A DNA stretch of 64,000 nucleotides. Source: Acanthosepion esculentum (lineage: Eukaryota > Mollusca > Cephalopoda > Sepiida > Sepiidae). Below, piece after piece: positions 46,506 through 57,214 of the stretch. The position numbers and the translations under genes were made by a program. The stretch lies in contig OZ038509.1 of the NCBI GenBank assembly GCA_964036315.1, forward strand, positions 32,587,603 to 32,651,602, given 5' to 3'. The first letter of the stretch is position 1. The number at the start of each line of letters is the position of its first letter. The notes beneath the pieces were generated by a model that ran no database searches, was not told where the DNA came from, and worked only from the letters and a program-made list of their open reading frames with translations.

Positions 46506-48395
46506 TAATATTTGATTAAGGCTTTATCGAGATTATTTTTTAACAGAGTGGAATACGAAAGTAGGAAGCAGACTTGAAATTCCAGCTGAAATCAATTGTG
46601 TTCAGGAGAGTCTGGAGGTGAAGCTAGTCTGGATGAGTATTACTGCTGAGTCGTGTGTTAGGGTCCTCACTGGATACTCAATACTGATGGTTCTGGATAG
46701 GAGAAAGCCAGTGTACAAGCAACACTGGTTTTTTTTTCAGAAAAGAACATGACCAGAAACTGTATCGTTTCCATTCCATGAAGTCCTGTCAAGGGATACA
46801 GCGGTGATAGTCTCCGCCACCTATAAAGAAGGCTAGTGAAAAATTGAAAAGCTGTAATCTGGGGAGTTACATTGGAATCAGGCATAGCTGATCATCTATA
46901 GAGGGAAACGTCTGATCACAAAGTGGAATAAAGTAAAAATAATAGAGAAAAAAAACTGGGGAATAAGACATCTAAGAGCACTGGTACACATTTTAGGCTC
47001 ATCTGGGAACCTCTTCAGTAGACCTAGAATAAGGATGAACATCATCTGGGAGCCTCTGATTAAAAAAAAAACACCTCAAAATTCGAGCGACTGAGTACAG
47101 AGATTAAGATCAAAGTCCCAAAATTACACTATTGAATTATTGAAGAGATATATGACCTCGTGGATTAAAACTTTGGTCAAATATGAGTTCAATCTCTGAA
47201 AAGTCAGATAGAGTCAGAATTGGATAAAACGGTCAAGCGACACAGTAATGAAGAAACTGGAGTGTATTAAATCATACGAGGTATTCCGTAAACATGGAAA
47301 GCAGAATGGAGTATGTTGATTGAATAATGGAATCGAGAAGGGTGCTGAGTAGGAGAGAAAGACAGAACTAAAAAGGTTGAGTAGAACAAGTAAAATAAGA
47401 TAAAGAAAAGTAAAAGATAAAGCAAAGGCAGAAAAAATATTTTAACTGCATTACTGTCATAAAAGTAAGCAGAATCCTGATACATCTGCAAGAGATCAGT
47501 ACAATGCATGAGGCAGACGATAAATATAAGTGAATGGGGTAACAAGAAAACTCATTTTTCTTTTTTCAAACTAATTTAAAGAAGACTCGTTAAATAGTAC
47601 ATAACCGTTGAAACGTTTTGTTAATAGATGCGTAAATTATCAAATTTAAAAAAAAATGTTTTTATGTAATAAATACACACGCACTCTTGTTTGTAAACAT
47701 TAGTCATGAAAGATTTTACTGAATAGAAAAACTATATTTAAAAGGCAGATTTCGTCTACCAATTAAATAATTAAATGTAAATAAGTGAAACTAAATAAAA
47801 GATTAATAAGTGAAATAAAAATTAGTATAAAAATGAATATAACGTCTGTGAAATATGGTGAGGTTTGTGATTAAGTAATAAATAAATAACAATCAATGAG
47901 ATAAAAAAATTAAATTTATATGGAAAAAGAATCTTACCTTATATTTAAGTATTTGCTTCTGTTGAATTATATTCGTACACGTGCGTGTAAATTTACAATG
48001 CTAAATCTATAAGTATGCATTTATAAGCGCTCCTGACAATCGTGTTTAAACATCTCAGATATACACTTAAAGGTAAAAAAATAGAAAAGAAAAGCCGGAC
48101 TTCGACCGAGTGATGAATTACTGTGGTCGGACTGAAGCTGATACTATTGTAATTGTGGTAGTAGTAGTCGTAGCAGGTATTGTTTAAAAGTGACACAATT
48201 TCGGAACCGAAATAGTCAATGTCCAGGTCCCCTATTCAGCAGTCGTTTGTCGACTCTTTTTTTACAGGTAAGATTAGTGATAATCACCTGTTCATTGTTC
48301 ATCGTTTTAATGAAGGAAAGAGACAGAAATTGATCCAATGTTTTGATGTACAAACGATGACATTTAAAATATCGAGGATATGAAGTAAAATGTTT
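46506..48395. other. AT-rich DNA, nothing identified
   Basis: Short frames only. An A-rich low-complexity area near 47330-47430 encodes Phe/Leu-rich frames on the - strand. Confidence 0.5.
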
Positions 48396-48399
48396 TGCT

Positions 48400-48545
48400 G
48401 GTAGCGTAACTGTTAGCGGCGCGAAAAAAAAGAGAAAAGAAAAAAAGAAGATAATTAGATAGCCGAGTTCAAATTTCGGTCAACGCTATTGTATTCATTT
48501 CATACTATGAATACTCAGTTATGATTAAAAAAAACAAAAAATAAA
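48400..48545 (+). repeat. tRNA-like SINE split by an A-rich insertion
   Basis: TAGCGTAACTG-type A box near 48404 and B-box region GAGTTCAAATTTC near 48469, the latter sharing GAGTTCAAATT with the SINE at 8062. An A-rich stretch of about 40 bp separates them, longer than normal. Confidence 0.4.
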
Positions 48546-48675
48546 AAACAAAACAAAAAAACCAAAACTATCGCAGACTGGGATATTTAGTAAGCTTACA
48601 TTGCAGGAATGGGAAACTCTGAAGTTAATACTGTGCAGACGGCAATAAAAAAACACTTCACGAGAACCATCACAA

Positions 48676-48850
48676 AATTAACAGAATTTATAAATAAAAG
48701 CTGTGGAGAGCCATGAATTTAACGCCATGGAGAAAGCGACTAAAAGCCACTTCACTATCTTTTTTAAGAGCAATCATGAAAATTAACAGAATTTAAGAAA
48801 AGGAAGCTGTGGAGAGTCATGGTCACCTACGTCATGAAGTAAAATTGCAT
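48676..48850 (+). pseudogene. two tandem LINE C-terminal scraps
   Basis: The word AATTAACAGAATTTA recurs at 48676 and 48781 (105-bp period), each followed by AAGCTGTGGAGAG[C/T]CATG. The second copy reads KLWRVMVTYVMK, the end of the KWMAEQG-type LINE C-terminus. Confidence 0.55.
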
Positions 48851-49026
48851 ATAAAAGATTAAAAAATCTATTCCTAATTTTTAAAATGATTAAATGAAAT
48901 TTAATAAAAATGATCAGTTGCTAAACAGTGAAATAATATTCTAAAAATATTTAATAAAATGTATTAAATTAGAACCTTATTGATACTTTCTTTTTCTAAT
49001 ACTACTTCAAAAATACAGTTTCTCTA

Positions 49027-49399
49027 AGGTCTGGACACACAGAAAATCTCATTAACGATATTTTTTTACCCCCACAGACCAAACATGGTTTTGTCGAAAG
49101 AAGAAAGAATTGAACATGATTTCTTTTTCTGGGGTATGCTAAAAGAGAAAGTGTACTCAGTGAAAATCACAGATGCAACACACTTGATTGAGCGCATAAA
49201 GAGTGAATGTGCTAAAACTGACGGCAATGTGCAATTATTGCATCAAGTTCCTGTGAATCTTGCAAAGCGTATCAACCTTTGTATCACAAATGATGGAAAT
49301 CATATTGAAGACATCACTTGTTAATATTCCAATTCAATAAAATTTTATAGAATGTTTTATTTTTTCAAAATATGCATTTTTAACTATGTGTCCAGACTT
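49027..49399 (+). mobile_element. short mariner-like element with TIRs
   Basis: The ends are inverted repeats: AGGTCTGGACACACAG on the left (49027-49042) and its complement with two differences on the right (49384-49399). TA flanks both ends (49025-49026 and 49400-49401), the normal Tc1/mariner target. The 373-bp interior retains the last 79 codons of a transposase, so this is an internal-deletion derivative. Confidence 0.75.
49085..49324 (+). pseudogene. mariner-like transposase C-terminal remnant (79 aa)
   Basis: An uninterrupted frame containing HDFFFWGMLKEKVYSVKI, then LIERIKSECA and LAKRINLCITNDGNHIED. The DFFxWGxLKxxVY block and the terminal R.xxC...GGHIE-like block are standard for the C-terminus of mariner-type DDE transposases. 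All three catalytic carboxylates and the DNA-binding domain are absent, so it cannot transpose by itself. Lack of stops suggests that the deletion derivative is fairly young. Confidence 0.75.
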
Positions 49400-49497
49400 T
49401 AGGTACACTATGTAGAAGGGACGCTCCGGGAGAAATGATTCCTGTTTATATCTACGGAAATTACAACAGATACAAATAGCACAGTAACAGCATTTCA

Positions 49498-49899
49498 TTG
49501 AGTAAGTTTTTAAATATAAAACAAGTTATATCTCCTCATAATCATTGGCTATACATTTTTATCGGGGATGAACATTTGTGGGTTGACAACTGTTTAGCAC
49601 TTCACACATATCGCTCTCGTCATTGGTGGAAACGGATGAACCAGCGTCTAACTGCATCCCATTTACTATTTCGTAAATATTCAGGAAGCCTCAATAAATG
49701 TCAACGGATGCAAATTTTCTGCATGGAAGAATTCAATGGTATACCTCTGGTTTTATCATTATTTACAAAAACAGGGACATCTACAGAAATGCGTCTACCC
49801 GTGAAAAATGACGTTTATAATAATAATAATAATAATAACGACGAAATTATTCGTACACCCATCAATTTTGAATATTTTTATTCATTTCTCAGAATCTAA
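49498..49899 (+). other. 133-codon open frame, no recognised product
   Basis: Opens at TTG (no ATG at the start). Composition is fairly normal (HNHWLYIFIGDEHLWVD, HWWKRMNQRLTASHLL) until an (AAT)n tract that encodes an Asn run. I recognise no family. It could be part of an unidentified transposon between the mariner remnant and the (TA)n tract. Confidence 0.3.
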
Positions 49900-50010
49900 T
49901 ACCCGTATGATGCCAGGTTTTTTAAATGTTAATTAGGACAAAAAAGGAATACTAAACATAATTTTCGGAACAATAGGTTAAATACAACAAATTTGACATA
50001 TTTGACGGGC

Positions 50011-50017
<7 letters not shown>

Positions 50018-50088
<71 letters not shown>
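50018..50088. repeat. (TA)n microsatellite, displaced tail of module E
   Basis: About 70 bp of TA. Joined across the gypsy insertion to 55103-55290, it would form the tail expected for module E (see 61406-61696). Confidence 0.9.
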
Positions 50089-50091
<3 letters not shown>

Positions 50092-50123
50092 AAATTCCGT
50101 ATATTTTGGCACCATATTTTCAT

Positions 50124-50128
50124 ATAAG
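50124..50128. repeat. target-site duplication, left
   Basis: ATAAG directly before the 5' LTR, identical to 55098-55102 directly after the 3' LTR. Confidence 0.9.
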
Positions 50129-50402
50129 TGTTATGGGATCTTACCTGTAACGACATAATGAACTCTTCCTGATACTATAAAGACTGCACCTCTCAAGAGA
50201 GACGGATAGAATGAAGTGGAACGAGTTGAGACAATAGTAGTTCACTCTAAACCAGACTGACAGTCATACTAACACCTTCAACTTCTTGTATTATTATTCT
50301 GTTGTAATATATCTTTGCTATTCCTACTTTTGTGTTCGTGTTGTTCTTCCTTGGTCCTAACCTTGGACCATAACCGTGGTGGTAGGATATTGGACCATAA
50401 CA
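50129..50402 (+). repeat. 5' LTR (274 bp)
   Basis: TG...CA termini. A TATA-like TATAAAG at 50176-50182 could set transcription start. Compared with the 3' LTR it has one extra G in GAGACGGATAG. Confidence 0.95.
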
Positions 50403-50403
50403 A

Positions 50404-50421
50404 TGGTGACGAGGACTGAAG
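50404..50421 (+). other. putative tRNA primer-binding site
   Basis: TGGTGACGAGGACTGAAG begins one base after the LTR with the TGG that pairs with a tRNA CCA end. I cannot assign the tRNA. Confidence 0.7.
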
Positions 50422-50755
50422 AAACAAACTTTACGCGGAGAAACCAAAAAGGTAAACTGAATAAACAAATTCTACGCGGAGAATCTACAAAAAAATCTTT
50501 TACTATCGGTCGTCCATAACAGAGGCGACGAAGGCAGTGAGAAAAAACAACAAAAACAAAAAAACAAAACAAGTTCTACGCGAACATATAAAAAAAAGAA
50601 GAGAAAATTTCCTTTTTGGACAATAATTTTACAGTTGTAACAAAGACACGAATTCTACGCAGAAAATGTTTTTTGTACTAAGGTTCCAGAACAACAGGTA
50701 ACAAAGACCTGAAGTCTACAAAAAGGAAAAATACTTACACATAATTACGATAAAC
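50422..50755 (+). other. untranslated leader with recurring TTCTACGCGGAGAA motif
   Basis: The word TTCTACGCGGAGAA or a close variant occurs near 50429, 50469, 50572 and 50652. Complete copies are near-palindromic. It may be a structured packaging or dimerisation signal, or a decayed internal repeat. Confidence 0.55.
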
Positions 50756-51901
50756 ATGAAAGACTTTAAGGCAACCATATTAGAACTAATGAAAATGCAA
50801 TTCGAGTAGCAACAGAAAAACGAAAAAAAAAAACACCTTAAACTACAAGAATTACTATTACGGGCAGTAACAAATAAAGGGCAAAATTCTGAAAATGACA
50901 CGGCATTCTCGCAAAATGCTATATAGAGCTCTATCGAATACTTCACTTATGCACCGGACGAAGACAAAACCTTCACAGCTTACTTCAGAAGATATGAAGA
51001 TTTATATGAGTTTGATTGCGGGAATTGGCCAGACGCGAAAAAACTACTGAGGAAACTAGTGTCAAGCGAATACACTAAATTCGTAGACTGCATCCTACCG
51101 AGGAAAACGAATGAGTTGACTTTCAAGGAAGCCGTGAAACGTTTAACGGAATTATTTAGTCCGAACACTTCACTATTCCACAAAAGGTGGAAATGTTTAA
51201 ATTTAACAAAAAAGGATATCGAAGACTATATAACATTCGCTTCCAAACACTGCGATGACTTTAAGTTATCTGAACTCAGCCCGGACAATTTTAAATGTTT
51301 GATATTCGTCCAAGGCCTTGTTTCGATTAAAGATGCGGAGATCAGACGGAGAATTCTAACAAAACTTGAGAGTTAACCAGAATTGAGGCTACAAAAATTG
51401 GCTGAAGACTGTCAGAGATGTATAAGCGTAAAAAAGGACTCGAAAGACATTGAAGAGTCTGGCGTCGCGCACATACGAAAAGTGCAACGACAAACACGTT
51501 TTTGTCCCCCCTCAAAAACAAACCAAACCAATTATTCTACTTCAAAAACAAGACAAACAAATTATTTTACTTCAAAAAATCCTATGAAATACCAGAAGAA
51601 GCTACCACCCAGTCCAGGCTCTCGCTGTGGCACTTTGCATTGGTACAAAGATTGTCCATACCGCTTTAAGACTTGTCTGTCGTGCAATAAAGTGGGACAT
51701 AAAAGTTCTCATTGTAGAACTCGGAAAGAAAGCAGAAGCCGACTAAGAGTCACTAGAACTGACCAAGGGGACGAGACAAATATACGAAAATACGTACAAG
51801 TAGAAATGTTAAACAAAAAAGTCAGACTACAGTTGGATTCCGGATCAGATTTAACAATTATTAACTTACATATGTGGAAGAAATTAAACAAACCATGTTG
51901 A
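50756..51901 (+). pseudogene. gag: gypsy gag and start of protease
   Basis: One frame from ATG 50756 carries Gag through the zinc knuckle into the protease. It has in-frame stops TAG 50807, TAG 50924, TAA 51374 and TGA 51899. The matrix/capsid-like part is 50940-51370 (FTAYFRRYEDLYEFDCGNWP, LTELFSPNTSLFHKRWKCL). The nucleocapsid has a good second knuckle CLSCNKVGHKSSHC and a first knuckle that has lost a Cys (GSRCGTLHWYKDC). Protease follows with the active-site triad in LQLDSGSDLTIIN near 51830. Gag and protease sharing one frame suggests that the original made a fused Gag-Pol start. Confidence 0.9.
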
Positions 51902-52900
51902 GAACCAATAAAAAAGCTAGGACGGTAACTGGAAGAAAAATAAAATTTGAGGGAGAAGTTATTACAAATGTGACATTCAACGGAATGACCAAAAAAATTT
52001 AAAATGTACGTGCTTAAAAATACGGAAAATTTATTTGGAACTGACTGGATGCAGAAATTTGACCTCTGGGATTTATCGATAAATACGTTCTGCCAAAAAG
52101 TGAAAAGTTTATCGACCAAGGCAGATAAATTAAAGGAGAATTTAAAAGAGAGTTTCCCCGAAGTATTTTCAGCCGGTCTCGGGAGGTGTAAAAAAATGGC
52201 GGCCAAAATCGAACTAAAAGAAAATGTACAACCCATTTTCAAGAAGAAAAGGAATGTACCTTATGCATCACTAGAAAAAATAGACCAAGAGTTGGATAGA
52301 CTCGTGAAAACCGGTATATTGACAAAGGTAGAATATAGTCAATGGGCCGCACCTACGTTTTACGTGAGAAAGAAATCGGGTGAGATACGAGTATGTGCTG
52401 ATTTCTCAACAGTATTGAATGCAGCGATTAAGGATTATCACTATCCTCTCCCTAGTCCAGAGGAAGTTTCCACAAAATTGAACGGAGGAGATAGACTTGA
52501 GCGAAGCATACCTACAAGTACGAGTAGATGAGGAAAGCTCGAGGTTGTTGTGCATAAAAACACATAAAGGGTTATATAAATTCCAAAGATTACCATTCGG
52601 GATCAAGGTCGCGCCGGCAATATTTCAGCAAATAATGTATACTATGCAAGGCGGACTGGATTTCACGATCGCATACCTTGATGACATACTGATAAATAGC
52701 AAAAATATTGAACAACACTGGGAACACGTTCAAGAGGTTTTCAGGCGAATAAAAAACTACGCGTTTAAGGTAAAAGAAAATAAATGTGACTTCTTTATGA
52801 AGGAAATAAAATATCTGGGCCATATTATTGACGAAGAAGGAAGAAGACCAGATCCAGAAAGAGCCACGGCAATAAAAACATGCCGCCTCCAAAAAACGTA
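51902..52900 (+). pseudogene. pol: gypsy protease end and reverse transcriptase
   Basis: After at least two frameshifts between 51902 and 52003, the frame from 52004 reads NLFGTDWMQKFDLWDLS, then the RT N-terminus (YSQWAAPTFYVRKKSGEIRV, CADFS). A deletion/frameshift near 52488-52496 removes the residues joining the KLNGG block to the IDLSEAYLQV block. The next frame holds QRLPFGIKVAPAIFQQIM and the catalytic box YLDD at 52674-52685, intact. A missing A near 52876 shifts frame again before the thumb (LQSFLGLVNYYQEFIPN). The polymerase active-site residues survive; the reading frame does not. Confidence 0.9.
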
Positions 52901-53505
52901 GCCAAATTACAAAGCTTCTTGGGCTTAGTAAATTATTACCAAGAATTTATTCCTAACATGCACAAATTACGCGCACCCCTAAACGAACAGTTGAAGAAGG
53001 AAAAAGTTTGGGAATAGACAGATGAATGTCAGAAAACCTTTGACAAAATCATTAAGACGCTAACAGCAGATTTATTTTTAGCGCATTATGACCCAAAATT
53101 GGAAATAATAGTCGCGAGTGACGCGAGTGCCTATGGTTTTGGGGCATGTATACTCCATAAAATGCCGGATGGGACACTAAAACCCATCGCGCATGCTTCA
53201 AGAACTTTGCCACCAGCCAAACAAAATTACTCGCAAATCGAAAAAAGAGCGCTGGGGTTTATTTTTGCGGTTAAAAGATTCCACAGATTTATTTACGGTA
53301 TATTTTTCACCTTACAGACGGATCACAAGCCGTTATTGACAATATTTGAATCAAAGAAAGGTCTGTCGTGCAATAAATATATTCGCAGTGTAGACAGGTT
53401 GTCTACACTGCGAATAGATTGCTACGATGGGGTACTATTTTATTGAACTACAACTTTAAATTGGAGTATCGTCTATCAAACAAAATCGGGCATGCAGATG
53501 GTCTT
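52901..53505 (+). pseudogene. pol: gypsy RT thumb and RNase H, with templated insertion
   Basis: A TAG at 53015-53017 interrupts the connection where a Trp codon is usual (VWE-stop-TDECQKTF). RNase H shows its acidic residues in VASDASAYGFGACILHK, IEKRALGFIFAVKRFHRFIY and LQTDHKPLL. At 53362-53399 an insertion of roughly 34 bp breaks the frame just before the RLLRWGTILLNYNF block. It creates a 17-bp inverted repeat (53380-53396 / 53400-53416), and its left part shares 17 identical bases with the Gag knuckle region (51675-51691). Confidence 0.9.
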
Positions 53506-54854
53506 TCGAGACTAATACCAAAGAAAACGGAGCCATTAGAAGATTCTGTAATTGCAGCTCTACGACATGAGGAAGACATTAGAACATCATTATGTAGTAC
53601 AATTCGAAACGTCCCCGTCACATTACAGGAAATAAGAAATGAAGCAGTGAATGATGAACTTATTAAGGAAACGAAAACAAAAATTGCAGAAAGAAATAAG
53701 CATGTATCAGACAGTTTTTCGTTGTGTGATAATGTTCTACTATATAATGAAAGGGTAGTAATCCCGAAAACGCTACAAAGGCAAATCCTCAAGGATTTCC
53801 ACATGGGTCATCCAGGAAAGAACAGGATGAAATCCTTAATGCGAAGTTACGTATATTGGCCAAACATGGATCAAGATATCACACATATGGTGCAAAAATG
53901 CAAGGGTTGTTCCTTAGCAGCCAAAGCACCGCCGATCATCCATAAGCCATGGACAGAGACAGATCGACCGTGGTCGAGGATCCATGTAGATTTCGCAGGT
54001 CCATTAGATGGTTTTTACTATTTGATTGTAGTAGACAGTTACAGCAAATGGCCAGAAGTATTTCGTTGTAGAAAACCTACTTCTGAGACTACCATAAATT
54101 CGGAGTGATTGATTGTCTAGTCACCGATAATGGGACACAATTCACATCTGCGTATTTTCAAGAATTTTGTGAAACTTTGCAGGTGAAACATATCAAATCC
54201 CCGCCATATCACCCAAGATCAAACGGGCAAGCGGAGAGATTTGTAGATACACTAAAAAGAGCACTAAGGAAAGCTTATGACGTGCCAACAGAAAAGGCTT
54301 TACAACAATTCTTGCAAGTGTATAGAATTACACCGAACAGTACTACGCCATCAGCATTATCACCTGCAGAAGTGATGTTCGCGCGAAAAATTAGATCGGT
54401 ATATGACAAATTATTATCAAAACAAACAAAGCAAACATCAACGTCGTACGTGCCAAAAAGAAAATTTAACCCAGGAGAGAAAGTTTTTTTTAAAGTGTAC
54501 AAAAACAATACATCCTACTGGGAGCAAGGTACAATAGAAAAACGAATCGGGAACGTCGTTTACATAATTCAGGGTCCGAAGTTCTCACATAAAAGGCACT
54601 TAAATCAAATAAGAAAGAGGCTGTTAGAAGATTCTAACGGTCCACCTCAGGAAGAGGAAGAAGTGATGGACACGATATTCGACACATTCGATATGCAAAG
54701 GCTTCAAACAATATCAGAACCGCGAAAATCGACCAGGAAAAGAAAATTTACCGAGCCTTTGATGATAAATCCAAAGAGAAAAAATATTAAAGACCCCTGC
54801 GAGGCAAAAGCTTTGGGAGGGGGGTGTTATCGGATCTTACCTGTAACGACATAA
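53506..54854 (+). pseudogene. pol: gypsy integrase
   Basis: The zinc-binding domain (FHMGHPGKNRMKSL ... KCKGC) precedes the catalytic core, with Asp in HVDFAGP near 53989, Asp in TDNGTQF near 54126 and Glu in NGQAERF near 54236, the DD35E triad. Near 54102 a deletion of about 25 bp plus frameshift removes the helix between the first two catalytic Asp residues. The C-terminus (FNPGEKVFFKVYKN, EQGTIEKRIGNVVYII, KRHLNQIRKR) is the module usual in this group; no chromodomain is seen. The frame runs through the polypurine tract and stops 30 bp inside the 3' LTR. Confidence 0.9.
54813..54824 (+). other. polypurine tract
   Basis: TTGGGAGGGGGG lies directly before the TG of the 3' LTR, the position of the plus-strand primer. 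Confidence 0.85.
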
Positions 54855-55097
54855 TGAACTCTTCTTGATACTATAAAGACTGTGCCTCTCAAGAGAGACG
54901 ATAGAATGAAGTGGATCTAGTCGAGACAACAGTAGTTCACTCTAAACCAGACTGACAGTCATACTAACACCTTCAACTTCTTGTATTATTATTCTGTTGT
55001 AATATATCTTTGCTATTCCTACTTTTGTGTTCGTTTTGTTCTTCCTTGGTCCTAACCTTGGACCATAACCGTGGTGCTAGGATATTGGACCATAACA
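54825..55097 (+). repeat. 3' LTR (273 bp)
   Basis: Aligns end to end with 50129-50402; same TG...CA termini and TATAAAG. Confidence 0.95.
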
Positions 55098-55102
55098 ATA
55101 AG
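55098..55102. repeat. target-site duplication, right
   Basis: ATAAG, identical to 50124-50128. Confidence 0.9.
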
Positions 55103-55290
55103 CATGTCTGATTAAACAATTTAGACATATTGTGTTTGTTTATTTTCAATAATATCCTTTCATAATCATGTATAAGCTTTGTTGTTTCATATTTAAAGAG
55201 AGCAATAAAGGTACCATGGTTGTATGTATTCATTTTTATTTTTCCGAGTACTTTCGATATATTCCAATATCATCTTCAGAGTTATGTTGG
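55103..55290 (-). repeat. ribozyme-headed dispersed repeat, module E copy 1
   Basis: On the - strand the ribozyme (55290-55238) is followed by GATTATGAAAGGAT-type sequence matching AGAATATGAGAAAATTC at 61590 and GGAATATGAAAGGATCC at 63130 (+). It breaks at the gypsy target site and resumes at 50123 with GTGCCAAAATATAC and a (TA)n tail. Confidence 0.65.
55238..55290 (-). ncRNA. hammerhead ribozyme motif (module E, copy 1)
   Basis: - strand: CTGAAGA (55279-55273), stem II GATAT/ATATC with an internal loop TGGA, GAAA (55255-55252), palindromic stem III AGTACT (55252-55247) and a CTC cleavage triplet at 55248-55246. The core is complete. Stem I is poor in this copy, suggesting decay of the outer helix. 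Confidence 0.65.
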
Positions 55291-55302
55291 CTAAGACAAA
55301 TA

Positions 55303-56350
55303 GCTGTGTGTGTGTGTGTCCGAAGTCAGTTTTTACTTTTGTGGTTAAATGGTTAGTAGTTACAGTCATGCGCAAAGCCATAAATGATGATTTTTAAAAA
55401 AAAATTCCATATTGTAAACAATCCTCAATTAACCCGAAACATATGAATCTTTTATATCGCAATCAAATGCATTCTAAATATAAACAAGATGACAACAACT
55501 CATAAATACTAATCTGTTCCCCAAAGATACCAGTAAAAAATAAAATTAATTATATACTATCGTAAATTTAATACAACCAACTTTATCATCCGTAATAGCT
55601 CTTCCTCACTAATTGACGTATTACAGAATGCTAACACTAAAATATCCCTTGGGAGATTGCATCTCCGACAAAAATGCTAATGTATATGTTGGTCATTCTA
55701 TAATAACGTTACCAAGACGGCTCACTCTATACATGTATAATTCATCCTCCATTGCATAACATCTTCAAAAACATTCTTGTCAACATTCACAATTTAGAAT
55801 AATATTAGTCAACAATGCCCGTATACTTCACCAAGAACGTAATAAGCAGAAACTACAAATCTAGAACTTAACTTTATTAAAAAATTAAAACCAACGCTTA
55901 AAATTAATTATGAATATAGTACAAATGTTCTGAAATGCTTAGAGTATATAGTTCGTCAGAAATATAGAAATAGAATTCCCTAGAGGACCAGATTCGATTG
56001 TTGTAAATAAATCTGACAAATTATTGATGAAACTGTTTCAAGGAAAAAACGGAAGGGGAGTAAAAATTAAAGTAAAGTATGAAGACATTGCTCGAGAACT
56101 GAAAAAAATGAACTTAAAACTTAAGCTATTTTTTTAAATCAGTGAAGCTAATACCAGTGTTCCTAAAACAGTTACAATTTCGAAGGGGTGTGAAATACAA
56201 AGAAGGCTTGAAATTACTTAAATCCCAATGCTGTTGAAGCCGGCCAAAATAATTAAGAGAAAGCTGGAGATGGGAGAATAAACGGAACACTTTACTACAT
56301 TGACTAATTGCAAATTCCCCACCCCGACAAAATTTACCACTTTAAATACT
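55303..56350. other. AT-rich DNA, nothing identified
   Basis: No frame or repeat recognised. Confidence 0.5.
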
Positions 56351-56353
56351 TCC

Positions 56354-56354
<1 letters not shown>

Positions 56355-56440
<86 letters not shown>
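56355..56440. repeat. (CA)n microsatellite
   Basis: About 85 bp of CA repeat. Confidence 0.95.
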
Positions 56441-56443
<3 letters not shown>

Positions 56444-56876
56444 TTGCGTGTGAAGTTAAAATTTACTAAATTTATAGATTTACAATGGTAGTGATCAACA
56501 TAGAGCGTCTATCTATCTATCTTTTAAGTAGGCATAGTAGTAAAATGAACAAGTGGCTATAGAACATGGACCTCATTTAAGAGATTGTTATTCTAGGAGG
56601 AATAACTAGCTATAGCTACTACACCCGAGCAGCAAAACCTACTAAATAAAAGAGAATTCATGATCGCGTGCTTGCATGTGAAAAAATATCTTCTGCTACA
56701 TATAGCATCTGATTAATCAAATATTGATAAATAAGAGTATGTACTCCAGAAAATATAACTTCTCCTTGAAATATATTATAATAGATTTTATATTCTTCCC
56801 TTTGCCTAAAGAGTCGTAATCAACGATACTGCAGTAGTTGTAAGTGAACCGATGTTGATTTAGTTTTTATTTATGA

Positions 56877-56878
<2 letters not shown>

Positions 56879-56930
<52 letters not shown>

Positions 56931-57033
56931 TAATAATCATAATAATAAAGGAAATAAAAATAATATAGAAGCTTTAACACCTTAGATCACTACTGTAACT
57001 GTTACAATACAATTTCTATCTTCCTTTTCTGTT

Positions 57034-57064
<31 letters not shown>

Positions 57065-57083
57065 AATAATAATAATAATAATA
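56879..57083. repeat. (TA)n, then (CAA)n/(AAT)n microsatellites
   Basis: TA repeat 56879-56930; CAA units from about 57036 change into AAT units to about 57083. Confidence 0.9.
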
Positions 57084-57214
57084 CAGAAAAGAAAAATCAG
57101 TTAAAATACCTAGTATTAAAAAGACTTATTGTCACTGATCTCCAGTGAGAGCCACTACTTTTTTCTTGTGTAAAATTTCAATGAATCCAAATAATAATAA
57201 TAATAATAATAATA

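Larger units (their letters stand above)
50129..55097 (+). mobile_element. full-length inactivated Ty3/gypsy LTR retrotransposon
   Basis: A 4969-bp element with LTRs starting TGTTAT and ending CA, a primer-binding site, gag-protease, RT-RNase H, integrase, polypurine tract and 5-bp ATAAG target duplication. By eye the LTRs differ at about ten substitutions and one single-base indel over 273 bp, so the insertion is moderately old. The domain order PR-RT-RH-IN assigns it to Ty3/gypsy; the paired zinc-knuckle region and YSQWAAP/KSGEIRVCADFS in RT resemble Mag/K02A2.6-type elements. It is broken by at least five stops, several frameshifts, two small deletions and one complex insertion. Confidence 0.95.

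Noticed and set aside
51709..52242. 177-codon frame on the - strand inside the gypsy element
   Set aside because: Shadow of gag-pol, whose + strand frames carry the recognisable knuckle, protease and RT motifs.
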